From Trematomus loennbergii (lineage: Eukaryota; Chordata; Actinopteri; Perciformes; Nototheniidae): a stretch of 64,000 nucleotides of DNA. The notes below the pieces were generated by a model, which ran no database searches, was not told the DNA's origin, and saw only the letters and a program-made list of their open reading frames with translations. The stretch is taken from the NCBI GenBank assembly GCA_012861695.1, contig JAAOOA010000132.1, forward strand, positions 101,001 to 165,000, in the 5' to 3' direction. The position numbers and the translations under genes are program-made. Below are positions 12,801 through 26,000 of the stretch, in pieces (positions within the stretch are counted from its first letter, which is position 1; each line of letters begins with the position of its first letter).

Positions 12801-15800
12801 TACTTTCTACTTCTTACATGTTGAACACAAATACCTGTACTTTCTACTTCTTACATGTTGAACCCAAATACCTGTACTTTCTACTTCTTACATGTTGAAC
12901 ACAAATACCTGTACTTTCTACTTCTTACATGTTGAACCCAAATACCTGTACTTTCTACTTCTTACATGTTGAACCCAAATACCTGTACTTTCTACTTCTT
13001 ACATGTTGAACACAAATACCTGTACTTTCTACTTCTTACATGTTGAACACAATACCTGTACTTTCTACTTCTTACATGTTGAACAAATACCTGTACTTTC
13101 TACTTCTTACATGTTGAACACAAATACCTGTACTTTCTACTTCTTACATGTTGAACACAAATACCTGTACTTTCTACTTCTTACATGTTGAACCCAAATA
13201 CCTGTACTTTCTACTTCTTACATGTTGAACCCAAATACCTGTACTTTCTACTTCTCACATTTCCAAACAGGCTGGTTCCTTTAGTTTGAATGTGTGTTTG
13301 GTGGCGTGATCATTATTATTTAGAGTCATTGCGTGCCTATTGATTTGAACACGATCCGTGTATCCATCATTTCCTGGTCTTCTCTAAAGAAGAGGGACCA
13401 ATGAAAACGTTGTCATGTTGCCGTTGTTCAGCATGGAAACATTCATTAGCTAACAATGACATTATTGTTCTATTAATATAAAGGGAGGTCAGGTACTCTT
13501 TAAAACAGCTGCTAGTTATGGGTACTTTTTACTGAAGTACATTTCAAAGCCCTCTTTACTTTTACTTAAGAAGTTTAGTCAGTACTTCTACTTTCACCAG
13601 AGTATTTTTAAACACAAGTATCTGTACTTCTACTTGAGTAAAGGATGTGTGTACTTTTGCCCTCTCTGAGTGTTTGTGATGTCTCACCTTTGCGTGTGGT
13701 CCCTACGGCTGCAGACGGCTTCACGGACATGTCGTCCCAGCGCAGGCAGCTCCAGAGCAGCCGGAGCATCAGACTGACGCCGGCCAGAGAGCGCACGGTC
13801 TGCAGACGGTACCTGAAGGGGGCGCAGGGACACATTAGATACTGATGACAGCGACAGGAAGTACGTTGACACAGCCTTTTCAATGTTATACGAACGTTAT
13901 AATGAAAACATCTGCAGTTTCTTCAATGAGAACTCCCCTTTCTTTCCAAAAGCTTCCATATCATGTGACCCAATAACTCAAAAGTCTGCGTTACGTACCT
14001 CCACGTGATCCCAAAAGTGGGCCGAGGCGAGGGGTACGGCCAGATATCCAGGGCTGGTTTAGCGTTGTAGTTGAAGATGGGAACCTCTCTGATGCCCGCT
14101 CTCCTCGCCATCCTCTTCAGGTCGTCGTTGGGCAGAATAAAGATGCTCTTCTTGCTGCTCTTGGTGACGAACTTCCTGTAGACGGCAGCGCGGTACCCGA
14201 ACGCGCCTTCCTGGATTTGTAGAACCGCAGGAGGCTGACCCGGTCTTTCGTAGAGTATTCTTTACTGATCGTCATGGAGCTGGAAGTGGACGTCTTTGTG
14301 TCTTGAAGTTTGGTTTTCTGCGGGACGACGGCTCTGGAGGAAACTGGGAGACGACGCCACTTCCTGTTTGAGACAAGTCTGTTTTCGGGGCGTTTGGAGC
14401 TTCTGTTGTGGCGCTCTTCAAACCTTCAGTACTTGTATTATTCACGAGAGCAGGGTTGATGATGTTAGCTTAGCAGGCTCACTATCCAACGCCAAAGAGT
14501 CTCCTTTCTCCGCCACGTGGTTCTCCAGTTTCGGGACTTTCAGAGGAGGTTGGTGACTCGCGTCGGACACGTCGCTTTTCTGCGAGAGGTTCCCGTTCAT
14601 CAGAGACTTCACGGGCTCTTTGATGTCACCTTGAGCTGGTTCTGAGGTCATTTCTACAGGAACGCCCACCCAGTTTTCCCGTTGACCTGCACTTCAGTCG
14701 TCTTACTGTCCTCTACCTCCATGCTCTGTTCACCAGCTTTCTCCATTTCCTCAAACACACGTTTTCCCGCTCGAACCACTTCCGTCTTTTTCTCCATAGC
14801 GTCCGATAAACAGTTGTTTTTACCCCTCGACTCGGTGGTTGACGGCGTTTCTCCGTTCACTTCTTTGTGCAGATCGTTCACCTCCATCTGTTTGGGTGCT
14901 TCAACGTCTGGTTTGATCTGCTCCTGTTCAAAGTCGAGCTTCTTCACCACGTTGTCTTTCACAGGAACGCCTTCTGCTTGCTCTCTTTTGACACACGGGG
15001 TGACGGCCGGCGGCTGTTTGCTCTCCGTTTTAACTCCAGGCTTCATGGCGGCTATTTTTGCCAGAAGTGCCGCTTGTCTCATTCTCTCCAGTCTCTGCTT
15101 CTCCTCCAGAGTGAACTGTTTGACGCGACGCTCCAGAAGACCGTCCAGTTTGGAGGGCTTCACCTTCTTCTTGTAAGCCGTCCTCAGCTGGAAGCCCTCG
15201 CTGACGTTCACAACGTCGGCGAAGAGCTTCGAGGTGGCCGCGTCTTCCTTCTTGGGTTCAACTCTCTGGATTGGTTCTTCCCTCGGAGGCTGAAGAGGAG
15301 GCGAGGAAGGTCTTTGTTTTCAGCTTCATCTAGAGAAAAGAGAGGTCAGAGGATGATGGGAAATGTGGCCGTACACCGATGGCATCATTCGCTGTTGGCG
15401 AGGTGGCAGCATGGTGCTTTGGTCCAAATGTGTACCTTACATGTTTGTGTTGTGATTGTAGTAGACTTTGTCTATGTTTGTATTGTGATTTGATTTTGTC
15501 TTGTTTTTGTTTACTTTTGAATGTCTTGCTGTTAGTACTTTATGATCACAAGTTGTTTTGCTCAATAAATACATTTCAGTCAAACCCAAAAGAAGAGACT
15601 TTTCGTTTCATATATTGTTGTGAATTGTACTTGCTGTTGATTGATCAACGCGTAGAAATCACTATGTTTGTATTTATATAATTGTATTGCTGGGAAACAT
15701 GTATTTCGTGGCCCTTCTCTGTGGCCATTTAGTGCTTCTGGCCACATTTCTATCTTACATTTTCGTGTTGATTTTGTGGTCTACTTTTTATGTCTTGCTG

Positions 15801-18800
15801 TTAGTACCCAGTGTTTCCCACAGAATATTCTATTTGTGGGGGCACCGCACCGCACCGCGTGAGTGAGACACACCGGAGTTGAGGATCTGTGGGGTCTATT
15901 TCCCAAAAGTATAATTTACAATGTAGGCATTTAGCAGACGCCTTATTCCAAAGCGACTTACAAATGACCCATCACAGGGACGTCCTCCCTGGAGTAACTG
16001 AGGGCTAAGAGCCTTACTCAAGGGCACACTAGTGGTGGTGTTCCAGGCGGGATTTGAACTCACAACCTTCCGATCATCAGCCCACCTCACTATCCATTAG
16101 ACCAGGGGTTCCCCCGGGGTGTCGCGAGACCCCGAGTGGGGGTCGCGAGATGATTACAAATAAAAATTGAAAATTAATTTAAAAAATTATCCATTTTTTT
16201 TAAAATTATTATTAATAATACCGTGTGCATAGACATTTTTCAGGGGCGGACTGGCCATCTGTATAATGTCCCCGCAGTGAGGCTCCCCCATTTGACAATC
16301 CACTAGCACAGTGTTTCTCAAACTTTTTCATACCAAGGACACTTAACCATAATAAAAAAACACTCACGGACCACCTGACTCCACAGATATCCAAAAACAA
16401 TAGACCTGCTTACCACTCCAACAGTTTATAACAAAGTACAGCCTAATAATGACAGCTTAACTTCTCTATATCGCCTCGTTCACACATTAAATCAACAATA
16501 CAAATACAACTACAGATTATATAAGCATTTAGTTCATATGTGATTTAAAATGCTCTCAGGTTTTACACTCATATGAAATGTAGACTACATTTATCACAGA
16601 GTTTATGTCCGACAGACTCACGTCGTTGGCTACTGAGAGAAATGCTAAACACACCGGCGTACGTAGTACACACCAAACCTCCGCTGAGGATTTTCAAAAC
16701 AAATACAGTAAAACTTTGGTCGCAGGCACAAGTGTAACTCTCTGAGGCCTGCATGGTCTGCCCCAACAGCAGCCTCTGATCATCAACAGACTTCATGCAA
16801 CGCTTCATCAGATGCATATATTAGATAATAATCTCTATCTCACTCCTAAAACATCTAAATCTACTTCCAGCATGGACATGTTCATAAAATACATCCATTG
16901 TTTGTTCTGTACGCTTCTTGAAATCTAAAAAAACACATCGTTTTTCTAGAACAGATTACAAATGGCCTGGAAATGGTCCAAACAAGTGGCAACATGTGTG
17001 ACGAAGGTGTCGCTCTGGGCTATATCATGCAATCGAAAGTGAAACTTAAACTCGCTCCATTGCGGAGATATTCCCGCGAGAGTGCGACAGGGGTCACCAG
17101 TCTCTGGCACTGTTATCATGGGGGTCGCGGCTGAAAGGTTTGGGAACCCCTGCATTAGACCCCAAAAATAAAAATAAAAAACAATATTTATTGTGACGGC
17201 CCGCCACAAATAAATCAAATATATCAAATCAATGTATGGAAACACTGAGTACCATATATAAGGATCCTCTTGATGGTTCATCTCAAGGAGTTTATCCTTA
17301 GTTAAATCAAAAGAACATTTATTTGAATATATTCACCTTTCTCCAGCGTTGAAGCAGCAGTTTCTGGGCGGGGGTCGACCTCCATTCTCTCCTCTTCGCT
17401 CTTCTTCTCTCCTTCAGTCTTTGACCCTTCCTCCTCTGCAGGTGTGTCCTCCTCTCTGGAGACCTGAGGCGTGGCGTTGTCCTCTGATGACGCCGCGATG
17501 GCTTCACTGACCCCCTCCGATGCGTTTGCAGTCGTCTCCTTCTCGGTTTCAGTCGTCTTTTTTCTGCTTATTAGTGCAAGCTGCTGCATTTCCCTCTTCC
17601 TTTTAGCTAAGAAGAGAGGGGAGGACATCACAATGTGAGCTCACAGAGCCGGAGAAGGAGATGACATGATGGAGATGTTGCTCGTTCAGCTCTTACCCTC
17701 CAGTCTTTGCGGTAGTTGACGTTTGTGTTGCCGGGCAGCTTTGGGACGAACCTCGGCACGTGAGTCTTACTGACCCAACTCCACCCACCCACCCCGTCAC
17801 TCTGTACTCCTCACCCTTCTGCTTCCACCCTGCACAGAAAGCACAGAGAGGAACAACATGAAGACGCTTACATTGTTATAAAGTAAATCATTTGTGCTAG
17901 GGATGGGAATTTGAAAGCAAACAATGTTAAGATCGTCCCATCTCGGGCTAGTTTAAAAGGAGGTACATAATGGATAAAAAGCTAAAACAGTTGAAATGGT
18001 ACGCTCAAGAGAAAGCTTAACAGTTAGCTGTTTTAAAATGTGTCCTAACAGTTAACCAAAATTAGATGATAAACAGTTTAAAGGTATGCTAAGGGTAATG
18101 GCTATCCCTATGGATACAATAGGGATATGTGCCATTTGACGGACACTATGCATATGTGCAATAGGGAAAGTGCAATATTTGATTTATGTATACATACAAT
18201 AGGGAAAGTGCTATATTTGATTTATGTATACATGCAATAGGGAAAGTGCAATATTTGATTTATGTATACATACAATAGGGAAGGTGCAATATTTGATTTA
18301 TGTATACATACAATAGGGAAAGTGCAATATTTGATTTATGTATACATACAATAGGGAAAGTGCAATATTTGATTTATGTATACATACAATAGGGAAGGTG
18401 CAATATTTGATTTATGTATACATACAATAGGGAAAGTGCAATATTTGATTTATGTATACATACAATAGGAAAGTGCAATATTTGATTTATGTATACATAC
18501 AATAGGGAAGGTGCAATATTTGATTTATGTATACATACAATAGGGAAAGTGCAATATTTGATTTATGTACATACAATAGCGAAAGTGCAATATTTGATTT
18601 ATGTATACATACAATAGGGAAAGTGCAATATTTGATTTATGTATACATACAATAGGGAAAGTGCAATATTTGATTTATGTATACATACAATAGGGAAGTG
18701 CAATATTTGATTTTGTATACATACAATAGGGAAAGTGCAATATTTGATTTATGTATACATACAATAGGGAAAGTGCAATATTTGATTTATGTATACATAC

Positions 18801-21800
18801 AATAGGGAAGGTGCAATATTTGATTTATGTATACATACAATAGGGAAGTGCAATATTTGATTTATGTATACATACAATAGGGAAAGTGCAATATTTGATT
18901 TATGTATACATACAATAGGGAAGGTGCAATATTTGATTTATGTATACATACAATAGGGAAGGTGCAATATTTGATTATGTATACATACAATAGGGAAGGT
19001 GCAATATTTGATTTATGTATACATACAATAGGGAAGGTGCAATATTTGATTTATGTATACATACAATAGGGAAGGTGCAATATTTGATTTATGTATACTT
19101 ACAATAGGGAAAGTGCAATATTTGATTTATGTATACATACAATAGGGAAAGTGCAATATTTGATTTATGTATACATACAATAGGGAAAGTGCAATATTTG
19201 ATTTATGTATACATACAATAGGGAAAGTGCAATATTTGATTTATGTGTACATACAATAGGGAAAGTGCAATATTTGATTTATGTATACATACAATAGGGA
19301 AAGTGCAATATTTGATTTATGTATACATACAATAGGGAAAGTGCAATATTTGATTTATGTATACATACAATAGGGAAAGTGCAATATTTGATTTATGTAT
19401 ACATACAATAGGGAAAGTGCAATATTTGATTTATGTATACATACAATAGGGAAGGTGCAATATTGATTTATGTATGTGCAATAGGGAAAGTGCTGTACCT
19501 GTATGTTTCTTGGCCATGTGATATGTGATCTCTGTTCTGTATCTATGACTGATTGTCCTAAATGTTTTATATTTATTATCTCGATGCTCAAGACACATTT
19601 CTCCTAAGGGAGACAATAAAGCGTTATCTATCTAAATCTAAACAGTTGAAGCAGCTAGTTAAAATGGTTTCTAGCAGTTGAAAAATATATCTGAAAGTCA
19701 TTGATAAACCTTTGAAATAGTTAAATGGAAAAGCTAATGAGTTAAACAGTTATATATATCTAGTATAAGTAGGTTTTTAATAGTTTAAATAGTTTAAAAC
19801 AATGTCTAAACTATTTAAATAGTTGTAATTGCCAGCTGAAATAGTTTAGATAGTTAGCTAAAAGTAATGGATGGTGAACCTGACTGCGGGGATTACTCAA
19901 ACAAAAGAAGTTTGTAAAGCACTGCTCATGTAACTCCTCCTGTGTGCCAGCAGGAGGCGCTGTTTGACAGATGAGTGTGTTGTTACCTGGTGCTTGATGG
20001 GGATGCTGTACTTCACCCAGGTGGCCTGCTGCAGCGTCTCCTCGTCCTCCAGCTTCTTCTCTCGCTTCTTCCCCTTCTCCTTATCCTCCCTCTCCATGGA
20101 GGTCATGCGATGCAGCCTGAAGAAAGAGAGAGCAGAATGTAAACAGTATTTAAAAAGTTATTAGTGACCATGATGCGTGTTTGAAGATTGAAGAAACCAC
20201 TGCAGAAATGAAGAGATGTTGATGTTTTTTTGTGGAAAGCTCACTACATGTCAATATGCTATTACTAGTTGTTGTTGTTTACCTGGTGTGTCCGAGAGAG
20301 TCTTTCCATACAGGCAGCATCACCACTGGTTTGATGGCACACTCCAGAATAGCCAAAGCCAAAGCGAACTCCCTGGCCTTGCTGCACATCTGCACTGCTT
20401 TGTTCCAGTTGCTCCTACACAAACAAAACAACAATAATTAAATACAGATACAGAACTGCACATTTCTTTCATAAAGCTTCTCCAGAATGAAACTCCTACA
20501 TCAAGTAAAAATGGATCATCATATTTCATGCGGTTCAAATGGACCAATCCGCGGAGCTCCTCACACACACCAGGATCCTTGGCGTCACTATCAAACGCAG
20601 TGGGGGGGACCCATTGACTTGCATAGAGCTCCCTGGTTGGTAATAGACGAGTTGGGGTCGTGGATAAATGCTCTCCGCAGACCCCTTCTCTCACCTTTTT
20701 TCTTACTCAATATCAAGCCACACTTATTGTTTTTACTTCGGCTGTGAGTGTTTGTGTGTGGGAAACCACACCAGTAAGCCAGGTCATTGAGCAGCGAGCC
20801 TCGCAACGTCCCGACCAATCAGAGCACACTGGGCTCACAGGGAGAGGGGGGGGGGGGCAGGAGCTCCAACAAGGCGTGTAGGACAGAGAGTGAATACACA
20901 TGCTATACAGAGATGCTGTATGAGAAACCAATGTGAGTTTGGAACATTGAACAGTATAAATATTCTAGTAGACCTCAACAATGGAGTTATGATCATGGCC
21001 ATGACATGGGACCTTTAAACCAAAATTGATTAACCCTAAAAAGGATGTTCTTTGGTGAATTTGTTTTTTACATCATGACTGGATTCAGCGTAAAGAATAG
21101 CCTGGCACATAAATCCCTGTAAAGCATGTTTTTGGACAAATGAAACAAACAAGGCTTTAATAAGTGAACTTTGAAGGTGCAAATCGGCAATATTTATCAC
21201 CTTTGGACTAGTGTTAATTTCGTTGACTAAAACTATGACGAAATATGTTCGTCAACGACCTTTTTTCCATGACGAAAACGAGACGATGACGAGACGGCAG
21301 TAAACAATAACTGTAACGAAATCATCATGCAATATCGTTGACGAAAAGTGACGAGACGAAAATGTAGTTTACTAAATAAAACTACGAGTGAGTGATACAT
21401 TGTGCACTCGACGGGTAATAATGGATTATGACGGAAATGTTACGATCCTGTCGGTCAAAATGACTGACAACGAAAAAGTCTAAAGCCACCACTGCTTGGG
21501 AGAAAGAAACGATGTGATATTTGGGCCCATTTTCGCTACAATGAGGCTGAGAAAAAAAGCGAATGCATTGTTTTATCAGAAGGGAAGCAATGTGGCCATA
21601 ACCAGCTGGTAAAACACCACAAACCTGACCACTCTCTGCAAAGCTGCATTCTTAATCATTCAACCTGTGTTTTTCATCAAATAAGGACAAGATATCATCT
21701 TATTGTGAAATAAATTTGACTAAAATGACAAATTATGGTTTTGGCTAGACTAGTTTGACTGAAATGTTCTATATAATCTGATGACTAAAAAAGACTGAAC

Positions 21801-22918
21801 CGTTTTCATTGACAAAAAGTAGACTAAAATAATTAGTTTTCTTTGACTAAAATAACACTAAAATGCTCAGACTTTTAGTCGACTAAAACTTGACTAAATA
21901 AAAACAGGATGAAGGTGACTAAATATGACTAAAACGAAAAAGGAAATTTAACACAGAAAAACTAAATTAAAAATAGCTGACGTAATTAACACTACTTTGG
22001 ACAAAAGTCACTTTTCCTGTCACTAGTCTTTTTGCAAAGCCAAGCAGCTGCTATTGAAAGCTTCATATCAGCATAAGGACATGAAAGGGGACTCGAACTT
22101 AACTATTTTCTAAAAACTAACCACACTCCTGCTTCAGGAAGTCGTTGGAGGCTTCTTCCACCACACCATGTTGAGATATCCTGCTGCATTTCAGAGTCAA
22201 TTACGTTTGAAATAAATATTAAAATACCTGTTCTTTAATCTTTTTCACTACGGCTGTATTAAATAGTTTGAACATTCATTTGTTACGTAGAAAATCTTTG
22301 TTTTTGTATTTGGGATTGTGAGAAACAGTATTCGATCTCTTAGGTTTTTAAGATAAGCTTACAGTTGTTACCACGTACGATTGTTTCCCTACTCCAAGTC
22401 CAAAAGTTAACGTTTCAGTTTTAAACAATATATTCAGATTAAATATCCTCCTGACTGGTACCTGTGTGAGGCCCAGTTGGGGTGCATGAAGGGTCCGGGC
22501 ACGCTGCTCTCCAGCTGGATGATGGTGAGGCGCAGCGTGGACACGGTGAGGCTGCGGGACCCGAAGATGGATCCGTTCCACTTGAACTCGGCGGCCATGG
22601 TGAGGCTGAACTTGTGCGACAGGTGGCGCCTCTTGTCGTGGTCCTCGCGGTGCTGGTGCTTGTTCAGAGCCAGGACGTTGGTGCTGAACTGGTTGTGGTA
22701 CACGCGGTACTTCCCCTCCTGACCCAGCTTGAACAGGTTGTTGATGTTCACAGACAGGTCCCTTTTTAAGAAGCTGAGGCGCGAAGAGTCGCCGTCAAAA
22801 CGAACCGGAGACGACTGAAAGGAGAGAGGGGACGTTTAAGAGTAAAGAATGAGACTTGAGACTTTTCCACCGCTACACCAATGTGTCCTTATTTAAATCA
22901 AACCTTTTCAGAGCTGTG

Positions 22919-22975
<57 letters not shown>

Positions 22976-23039
22976 GTGTGTGTGTGTGTGTGTGTTAGCG
23001 TGTGTGTGTTAGCGTGTGTGTGTGTGTGTGTGTGTTAGC

Positions 23040-23099
<60 letters not shown>

Positions 23100-26000
23100 G
23101 CGTGTGTGTGTTAGCGTGTGTGTGTGTGTGTGTGTGTTAGCGTATGTGTGTTAGTGTGTGTGTGTGTTAGTGTGTGTGTGTGTTAGTGTGTGTGATATTT
23201 TAACATTGTATTTGTATGATTTGTAACCTGTATCTAAAGTGTCTTTGAGCTCCACAAAAAGCACTCATTAATTAAATGTATTATAATTATTTGAAATATA
23301 TAAGCAGCGGTTTTATAAATTCCTCTTTAAAATATTATCATAATTATCACTAATACTTGTATCATTATTACCATGATGTGTATGTATATGCATCTCAGTC
23401 AAAGTCTTTATTTTTTAATTATCTATTTTAACATTTTTGTCGTCAGTAATGTTGATTTGTGTTTCTTTCAGTGTAAAATGAATAAAGACAATGGTGTAAA
23501 AATGAAATAGTGCAGGGTTTATTCTCAGATAAAGAACGTATTGAAATAGAAATACAATATCCTGGATGCCATGGACACATCTTAAGAAGTAGAACACGTG
23601 TCAGATCAAATGTTTGTTGTCGTCTCACCTCTTTGCTGCCTCTCTGGTGGTTGGTTTGCTCTCCTGCTGGTTTCCGTACGTTGCTGGTGACCTTCCCGTT
23701 GTACTCGTCTGTCAGAAAGGACACAGATTCAGCGTTGACTCAAACAGAGGGACCAACAACACACCCGTCTACTCCAGAGAGGGTTAAAGTACTCACATCC
23801 TGTACTCAAGTAGAAGTACAGATACTCGTGTTGAAAAGTACTCTGGTAAAAGTAGAAGTACTGACTAAACTTCTTTACTCAAGTCAAAGTAAAGAAGTAT
23901 GGCTTCAAAGTACCCATAACTTTGTGTCCCCGGGCGAGACACTTCCCCCTGATTTGCTGTGTTCCCTGATACATGTCTGATATGTGTAATATGTCATGTA
24001 ACGCGCTTTGAGCATTCAGAAAACCGCTCTAATAAGTGTAATGAAACGCAGATTAACAAACCAGTTTTGAAAATGTGACAGAAGTGTTGGCGAGAATGTG
24101 GTTCTTCTGATGCTGACCATTCTCATATTTGTTGGCAATGTCAGCAAATAATTGTATTTTGGGAACTGATATCTGAGGAAATACTTCAAATAATTGTATT
24201 TTGGGGACTGATATGTGAGGAAATACTTCAAATAATTGTATTTTGGGACTGATATGTGAGGAAATACTTCAAATAATTGTATTTTGGGGACTGATATGTG
24301 AGGAAATACTTCAAATAATTGTATTTTGGAACTGATATCTGAGGAAATACTTCAAATAATTGTATTTTGGGGACTGATATGTGAGGAAATACTTCAAATA
24401 ATTGTATTTTGGGGACTGATATCTGAGGAAATACTTCAAATAATTGTATTTTGGGGACTGATATGTGAGGAAATACTTCAAATAATTGTATTTTGGGGAC
24501 TGATATGTGAGGAAATACGTCAAATAATTGTATTTTGGGAACTGATATGTGAGGAAATACGTCAAATAATTGTATTTTGGGAACTGATATGTGAGGAAAC
24601 GTCAATAATTGGGTATGAGGTTTCTAAAAGCTGTTTTGGTCACTGAGGAAATGAGTGCAGATATTTTATACAAATTCTGTTCATATCCAGCAAGAAAGCT
24701 ATCACTAGGAATTGGGGTAAGGAAGCACCGCCAACAAAACACCAATGGGTAACAATTGTGGAAGAAATCTTGTTGATGGAAAAACTGACTTATAAATTGA
24801 GATTGCAAGAACACAAGTCAACAGAAAGTGGGACAATTATACAAGACTCAAAACAAAGACATTTGACTGAACAATAGCTAATAGATACATGTATCTTCAA
24901 GAAAATGATAACATGATGACATATCCCTAGCAGCGTCTTGCCGAAGATCGAGTTTTTATCTCTTGAAATGACGAAAAGGAAAAGGACAAGGACATCCCTC
25001 TGTTGGAGGGGCAAAGGAGTCTGGTGGGATTCTTTTGGCCCCCAGCAAAGCGTGTTCCTGTGACGGAAAGTGTACTGCCGGCGAGCCTTGACGGGGGGTG
25101 CTAGTGGAGCACAAAATCGTGGTTCTATCGGGCCAACAAACAGGGGCTGAGTCGGGCTGAGTATGCTAAACTAGAGAGAGCATCGCTGGCAAGGGGGCTA
25201 CAACTACAACAAGATGGACATATTTGACCGTGATTTAATTGTAATACACGTTTCAAAATGATGCCGAAGTAACAACATACTGATACCGGTTAGTAAAAAA
25301 CCATGAATTAATGCTTTGACAAGTCTGCAGACAGACGGCAGGCGAAAAAACCTTTTAAAATGCGTGTTTTCTAAATGGAGATTGGCTAAGCTAACGCAGT
25401 ATATGCTCCGACCGTCCCACTCACAACAACGGCCTATACAGACATAAATAAAGCAGCGACTGTATTCACCATGACACAGGCAGTCTGTGGTTTGTACTTG
25501 TTTAACTTTTGTCTAGTTTCTGAACAGATATGAGGAGCTGTGAGCTCTGAGTGCTAACAGCTAACTGCTGTGTTGTTTTTCTGGGGTGCTCATTGAAGAT
25601 GACGTCACGGCTCCGCCTACACTGCGTTACTATAGTAACTACCCCAGTTCCTAAACTGTAATGAAATGCGCCATAAAGTGAGCCAGTCCTAACGAGGCCT
25701 AGCCATACCGAGCGAGGCCGAGCGAGGCCGTGTAGTGGAAACGCGCCATTAGTGAGCCGAGCCAAATGACCCGGCTCACTAAAAAGAGCCGGAATTCAGA
25801 TCACTAATACGTAAAGAGATAGTATCTATAAGGGACGGCTCAATTCAAAATTCATCCACGTGACACGACGTGACACGACCAGAACCCCCCCCCCCCCCGC
25901 TCTCGGGGTGGACGCCCTCTCAGCCCTGGTCTGGCGGAAACACTGATCCCTAGCCTTTTATTTGATTTTGATTCTGTATTGCCTTGCTGGCCTTTTGTGA

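Larger units (their letters stand above)
15809..17247. mobile_element. outer hAT-like element of a nested block
   Basis: Ends CAGTGTTTCC and GGAAACACTG form a 10-bp inverted repeat. AGTACC is shared by both flanks, though offset by 2 bases from a perfect 8-bp duplication. It contains a SINE, which contains another hAT-like element (16103-17152), which contains part of a third. Confidence 0.7.

Noticed and set aside
14682..15493. Plus-strand ORFs of 164 and 208 codons
   Set aside because: Antisense shadows of bptf exon 12.
18130..19495. CRISPR-like regular repeats here and elsewhere
   Set aside because: Units are contiguous without unique spacers, and the DNA is vertebrate; these are minisatellites.
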